A stretch of 64,000 nt of DNA, from the NCBI GenBank assembly GCA_023425865.1, contig JAFABV010000046.1, positions 1-64,000 of the forward strand, read 5' to 3'. Positions 60,818-64,000 of the stretch are shown one piece after another; within the stretch, counting starts at the first letter, position 1, and each line of letters opens with the position of its first letter. This DNA comes from Bacteroidota bacterium. GTDB taxonomy: Bacteria; Bacteroidota; Bacteroidia; Bacteroidales; Bacteroidaceae. The position numbers were made by a program, and so were the translations under genes. The notes beneath the pieces were generated by a model. It did no database searches and was not told the origin of the DNA. It saw only the letters and a program-made list of their open reading frames with translations.

Positions 60818-61085
60818 CCCCGAAGGGGTTAAACGCTTGATAGGGCAGGGTTGGCGCGAAGCGACTACCCTGTCTAACCGTCGTACCGTATATATAAGAA
60901 CTCTGTAAGAGTTCAACCTTTTATGGATTATGGACGGCGCGATACGTTATCGGTCGTGATAGCCTGTTGAACTCCTACAGAGTTCACTCATCCGGCGCAA
61001 GCATAGACACGGTAGGCACGTCATGTCTCCCTTCGGTCGCCATGCCGGCCAACCGTGCCCTATCAAAAGTTTATCCCCTACGGGG
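60818..61085. repeat. 268-bp imperfect inverted repeat
   Basis: Outer arms: CCCCGAAGGGG at 60818 faces CCCCTACGGGG at 61075; TTGATAGGGCAGGGTTGGC (60837-60855) faces GCCAACCGTGCCCTATCAA (61048-61066); GAACTCTGTAAGAGTTCAAC (60898-60917) faces GTTGAACTCCTACAGAGTTC (60966-60985). The central loop is about 48 bases. The innermost arms are themselves small hairpins. Confidence 0.9.
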
Positions 61086-61096
61086 AAAGCAAATAA

Positions 61097-61168
61097 TCAA
61101 GGTGTGCCGGATGGCAATTCCGAAATTTCCGTGTTTTCCGTGTGAAAAAAAATACCCCGTGCGAGGTG
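61097..61168. repeat. Inverted partial copy of 294-bp unit
   Basis: The reverse complement of this segment matches 60174-60243 and 60468-60537 closely: TCGGAATTGCCATCCGGCAC appears in both, along with CACGGA-nn-ACACGGA and CCTCGCA. It lies on the far side of the inverted repeat, so the complex is bounded by oppositely oriented copies. Confidence 0.85.
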
Positions 61169-61264
61169 CTGGTGGTTTCACGCGGAGGGTTGGGGAGCAC
61201 GCAGCGACCTCCTCGTCCCATTACACTTGGGAATGGAGGGAAGCACGAGAGAGGGAAGAAAAAA

Positions 61265-62380
61265 CTACTGATAGCTGATGGGGAGGAAGAGGCGCACGGG
61301 CACGGCTTTGCCTTTGAGCATGCCCGGGGTAAAGCGAGGCATATTACGCACGAGCATGGCGGCATGGCGGCTGGTCTCGGGCGTGAGGATGCCAGTGACA
61401 TGCACATCTTGCACCGCGCCCTCGGGGTCGACCACAAAAGCCACCTCCACCTTACCCGAGGCGCCACCCGACCGTGGCAGACCCGACCTGTCGATATAGG
61501 CTTGCAGGGCTTCTTGTCCGCCCACAAACTGCGGGGCGATATCCACCTTATTATATATAGTGTCGCCCTTCCAGGTCTGCGGAAGCGTCACCACCACAGG
61601 CTGTGTCACGGAGACCTTCTTCTCCACCAACGCACGGGTACGCTTTGTGAGCAGGTTTCTCACCTCCTGATAAGGCAGTGACACCGTGTAGCTCACAAGT
61701 CGAGTGGTGGTGCGGTTGGTGACGTAAAACGCCATCTGGTCGCCATCGGGCCACAAGCCGTAAATGCTCGTTTGCTGCAACTGGTCGATGTCGTCGTCGC
61801 TCAGAGGGGCAAACAGCCGCTCCACAAACCCGTCATCAGCGCGCATACCCTCGATGGCACCTTGCCTGATCATGTCGTCAACGGTGAGCACCTCACCACG
61901 GGCAACGTCGTACACCACGCTCCTCGCCCACTGTTCGGCCTTCACATCCGACCGTTTCTGCGGCTCGGCGGTATACTGCACCAAATAGGCGACCCACTGT
62001 CCGGGCTGGTAAGACACCATCGTGGCATTGACGGTGACGTAGCAGAAACGGTGGTCGTCGGGTATAAAGGGCAGCTGTGCGGTCACCGGCGTGCCAAAGA
62101 GTGAGAGAAAATAACGGCGCGCAGCAGACAGGTCGGTGGTGTCGGTATGCAGCGCCCATGACGCTATCGTATGTCTCAAGGCCTTGGCGTCCGTATGGTC
62201 GATGGCCTCAGGCCATTCCACGTTGAGGTCTACGACATTGAAGTTGGAGTCGTTTTGCATGAGGAGATGGTCTTTGAGGTACACCACATCAGACCGCTCG
62301 GCACGATGGCTCGTCTCTTGGGCCAGCACTGCCGCGGGAAAGACAAGCAGGGAAATAAAAAAGAAGAAGATTTGTCGCAT
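61265..62380 (-). CDS. Exported TonB-C-terminal-domain protein
   Basis: A 371-residue exported protein with signal peptide (AAVLAQ). The C-terminal 95 residues are a TonB-like domain (APQFVGGQEALQAYIDRSG, GKVEVAFVVDPEGAVQDVHV, VPVRLFLPISY). The N-terminal 230 residues resemble the DUF3298/RsiV-like fold (VNATMVSYQPGQWVAYLVQY, VYDVARGEVLTVDDM). It lacks the usual membrane anchor, so it is not a standard energy transducer; similar modules occur in Bacteroidales periplasmic proteins. It is 6 bp downstream of the DUF4251 gene. Confidence 0.8.
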   Translation of the reverse strand: MRQIFFFFISLLVFPAAVLAQETSHRAERSDVVYLKDHLLMQNDSNFNVVDLNVEWPEAIDHTDAKALRHTIASWALHTDTTDLSAARRYFLSLFGTPVTAQLPFIPDDHRFCYVTVNATMVSYQPGQWVAYLVQYTAEPQKRSDVKAEQWARSVVYDVARGEVLTVDDMIRQGAIEGMRADDGFVERLFAPLSDDDIDQLQQTSIYGLWPDGDQMAFYVTNRTTTRLVSYTVSLPYQEVRNLLTKRTRALVEKKVSVTQPVVVTLPQTWKGDTIYNKVDIAPQFVGGQEALQAYIDRSGLPRSGGASGKVEVAFVVDPEGAVQDVHVTGILTPETSRHAAMLVRNMPRFTPGMLKGKAVPVRLFLPISYQ

Positions 62381-62386
62381 GATGGA

Positions 62387-62884
62387 TTAGTCGTTGATCT
62401 GCATTTCGCCATTGAAGCTGATCGACTCGCGGTCGGAGGAATGCACCTGCAGGGTTGCCCTGCCATTGCCAAACACGTCGAGCTGGTACTCCATGAGTTC
62501 GGAGTGATGGCGGGTGGAGAAAGTGATGGTATAGTTTCCTTTCTTTTCCGCCGTCAGCCTATAATGATCGATATGGCCCGTGAATACCAGTGGGCTCACA
62601 CGTCCTGCGTCATAACCGGCACGGTAAGCCACGCCGAAATAAGGCAGATGGCTCTCGATACTGTCGCCAAGTACCCGCAGGGAATAGGTGGAGGTGAAGT
62701 GGCGGGGCGGCATGCGGTGGGGGACGACATAGTCGAATATCACGGTATAGCTGCCGGCATGGAGCGAGTCGGCCACCTGTTCGGCCCTCCGCTCGGCAGC
62801 AAGAGCCTTCGTTTCACTGAGGCGGGAAGCCCCGCAAGCCGCCAGCAGCGACGCCAAGAAAAACAATGCCCATAGTTTTCTCAT
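62387..62884 (-). CDS. DUF4251 lipoprotein
   Basis: A 165-residue lipoprotein (lipobox LAACG, near residue 17) with a beta-rich C-terminal domain: FTSTYSLRVLGDSIESHLPY and GYDAGRVSPLVFTG are typical DUF4251 segments. Function unknown. It is the first gene of a two-gene unit with the TonB-domain protein. Confidence 0.82.
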   Translation of the reverse strand: MRKLWALFFLASLLAACGASRLSETKALAAERRAEQVADSLHAGSYTVIFDYVVPHRMPPRHFTSTYSLRVLGDSIESHLPYFGVAYRAGYDAGRVSPLVFTGHIDHYRLTAEKKGNYTITFSTRHHSELMEYQLDVFGNGRATLQVHSSDRESISFNGEMQIND

Positions 62885-62965
62885 GACAGTTACATTTTTG
62901 TGCTAAATTACAATAATTCTCTGATATTGCAAGGTTAGCCTATTCTTTTTATGGCATTATTTGAT

Positions 62966-62974
62966 TATTTTTGC
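62966..62974 (+). promoter_or_regulatory. -7 box deciding start at 62999
   Basis: TATTTTTGC lies after the in-frame ATG at 62951, so the short-chain dehydrogenase must begin at ATG 62999. Confidence 0.6.
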
Positions 62975-62998
62975 AGTCACAAAGGTTTTGTCAGAAAT

Positions 62999-63745
62999 AT
63001 GAAAACAGCATTGATTACAGGGGCGACAAGCGGAATAGGTGAAGCCTGCGCCCGTAAATTCGCGGAAGGCGGCTACCGCCTCATCATTACCGGCCGACGT
63101 GCCGAAAGACTGGACTCGCTGAGCAAAAGCCTCAACACACAAGTGCTGACCCTATGTTTCGACGTTCGCGACCGCGAGGCCACCCGTGCGGCAGTGGCCT
63201 CGATACCCGAAGACTGGAAAAAGATAGATGTGCTCATCAACAATGCCGGACTGGCACAGGGGCTCGAACCCGAGTATGAGGGTGACTTCGACGACTGGGA
63301 CCGCATGATAGACACCAACATCAAAGGACTGCTCAACATGACGCGCTTTGTGGTGCCCGACATGGTGGCGCGCAACCACGGACACATTATTAATATAGGC
63401 AGCGTGGCGGGCGACGCCGCATACGCCGGCGGCAATGTGTATTGTGCCACCAAGTCGGCCGTGAAAGCCCTCACCGACGGACTGCGCATCGACGTGGCCC
63501 ATACTGCCGTGCGTGTCACCAACCTCAAACCGGGATTGGTAGAGACCGAGTTCAGCAACGTGCGCTTCCACGGCGACAACGAACGCGCGAACCATGTATA
63601 TCAAGGTGTGAAGCCTCTCACCGGCGACGACATTGCCGATGTGGCGTTCTTCGCGGCTTCGGCGCCCGACCACGTGCAGATAGCCGAGGTGCTTGTCCTC
63701 GCCACACACCAGGCCAACGGCACCGTCATCGTGCGCGAGTCATAA
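62999..63745 (+). CDS. Short-chain dehydrogenase/reductase
   Basis: A 248-residue NAD(P)-dependent oxidoreductase. The cofactor loop is TGATSGIG (7-14), NNAG is near 84, the catalytic serine is in NIGSVAGDAAYAGG, and Y-x-x-x-K in VYCATKSAVKA (near 148). An arginine after the second strand (ITGRRAERL) favours NADP. The closest known type is the YdfG 3-hydroxy-acid/serine dehydrogenase group, but the substrate is not certain. Confidence 0.9.
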   Translation: MKTALITGATSGIGEACARKFAEGGYRLIITGRRAERLDSLSKSLNTQVLTLCFDVRDREATRAAVASIPEDWKKIDVLINNAGLAQGLEPEYEGDFDDWDRMIDTNIKGLLNMTRFVVPDMVARNHGHIINIGSVAGDAAYAGGNVYCATKSAVKALTDGLRIDVAHTAVRVTNLKPGLVETEFSNVRFHGDNERANHVYQGVKPLTGDDIADVAFFAASAPDHVQIAEVLVLATHQANGTVIVRES

Positions 63746-63776
63746 CCTCATTCATCCACCAATACTCCATCACATC

Positions 63777-64000
63777 ATGCCAACCCATAAACTCCAGACT
63801 TTCGAGAACGACATCCACGATAACCTCTACCAGTATTTGCTCGGTAAGGGAGAAATAGACCAACACCTGCCAGAGTGCCCTGACGTGGAAGAGAAATGGA
63901 AAGACATCGCCGAAGCCTACATGCCCGACGGCGTGAGGGAGTTTAACGACTATCCTACCGTGTCTTTGGGATGGATGATGTATATCGGCATGGCCTTGGC
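63777..64000 (+). CDS. Unrecognised gene, runs off right edge
   Basis: An open frame starts at ATG 63777, 31 bp after the dehydrogenase stop, and stays open to the window end (74 codons seen). It begins MPTHKLQTFENDIHDNLYQY and contains SLGWMMYIGMALA, a possible start of a membrane or buried helix. No family recognised; probably co-transcribed with the dehydrogenase. Confidence 0.65.
   Translation, partial: MPTHKLQTFENDIHDNLYQYLLGKGEIDQHLPECPDVEEKWKDIAEAYMPDGVREFNDYPTVSLGWMMYIGMAL

Larger units (their letters stand above)
59312..61264. other. 2-kb gene-free, repeat-rich region
   Basis: No frame here has a family resemblance or a signal peptide; small frames run through repeats. Contents in order: AT-rich DNA to 59640, a GC-rich hairpin-prone block, the third 23-bp array, a 294-bp tandem duplication, a long inverted repeat, and an inverted partial copy of the duplicated unit. 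Confidence 0.7.

Noticed and set aside
1..64000. tRNA or rRNA genes
   Set aside because: No cloverleaf or 16S/23S/5S signature was noticed in any gap, though a covariance search was not possible.

Overview
The window reads as chromosomal DNA of an anaerobic Bacteroidales bacterium, most likely Prevotellaceae. The main evidence is promoters of the Bacteroidetes type (TAnnTTTGC boxes a short distance upstream of starts), lone L,D-transpeptidase, peptidase C11, DUF3098, DUF4251 and DUF438/DUF1858 genes of kinds common in this order, an oxygen-sensitive pyruvate formate-lyase pair, and no rRNA, tRNA, phage or conjugative genes that I could find. Most of the DNA is moderately GC-rich. Three stretches are clearly AT-rich: the left edge (1-350), a tandem-repeat region (14450-14710) and a restriction-modification island (44190-47330).

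Layout. 1-1700: AT-rich orphan reading frame and a truncated Rhs/YD-repeat gene carrying two related palindromic inserts. 1772-11327: housekeeping and repair genes: cca, a DUF2461 gene, nth with an HD hydrolase, a secreted clostripain-like peptidase, valS, mazG and a lipoprotein. 11484-15638: rnz, a major OmpA-type porin, a decayed gene plus a 40-bp tandem array, and a lone lpxA. 15711-21734: a three-gene RND efflux operon (adaptor, pump, outer-membrane channel). 22415-27600: a DUF438/PAS/DUF1858 sensor-like protein, then a cell-envelope run of a small sorting-domain-like protein, an L,D-transpeptidase, an ECF sigma factor, a one-TM putative anti-sigma protein and a CpxP-like protein. 27676-32081: a tannase-like esterase and a PL1 pectate lyase with a small leader gene. 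32314-35452: pflB-pflA. 35792-36436: a superoxide dismutase with a signal peptide. About 36715-36776: a candidate small RNA.

36889-41563: a three-gene membrane/YtxH operon, a SPOR lipoprotein, ruvX, def and a TPR protein. 42011-43963: thrS. 44194-47327: a compact two-methyltransferase plus MjaI-like nuclease restriction-modification system. 47428-54371: typA, rpsO, folK, queA, truB, uppP, a DUF3098 gene and ftsX. 54536-59264: a TYW1-like radical SAM protein, an HD hydrolase, a TPR-like protein, a GNAT acetyltransferase, a lone periplasmic binding protein and a small secreted protein. 59265-61264: 2 kb of gene-free DNA made largely of repeats. 61265-64000: a TonB-C-terminal-domain protein, a DUF4251 lipoprotein, a short-chain dehydrogenase and the start of an unknown gene.

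The most unusual signal is non-coding. Three separate intergenic regions (22102-22216, 41737-41828, 59921-60012) carry the same array: four or five units, exactly 23 bp apart, each built on the 20-bp palindrome ATGGTTCTATATAGAACCAT. A second, unrelated array with an alternating A/B unit structure lies at 14461-14698. A third repeat complex, made of a 294-bp tandem duplication, a 268-bp inverted repeat and an inverted partial copy, fills 60085-61168. None of these is explained by a gene here.
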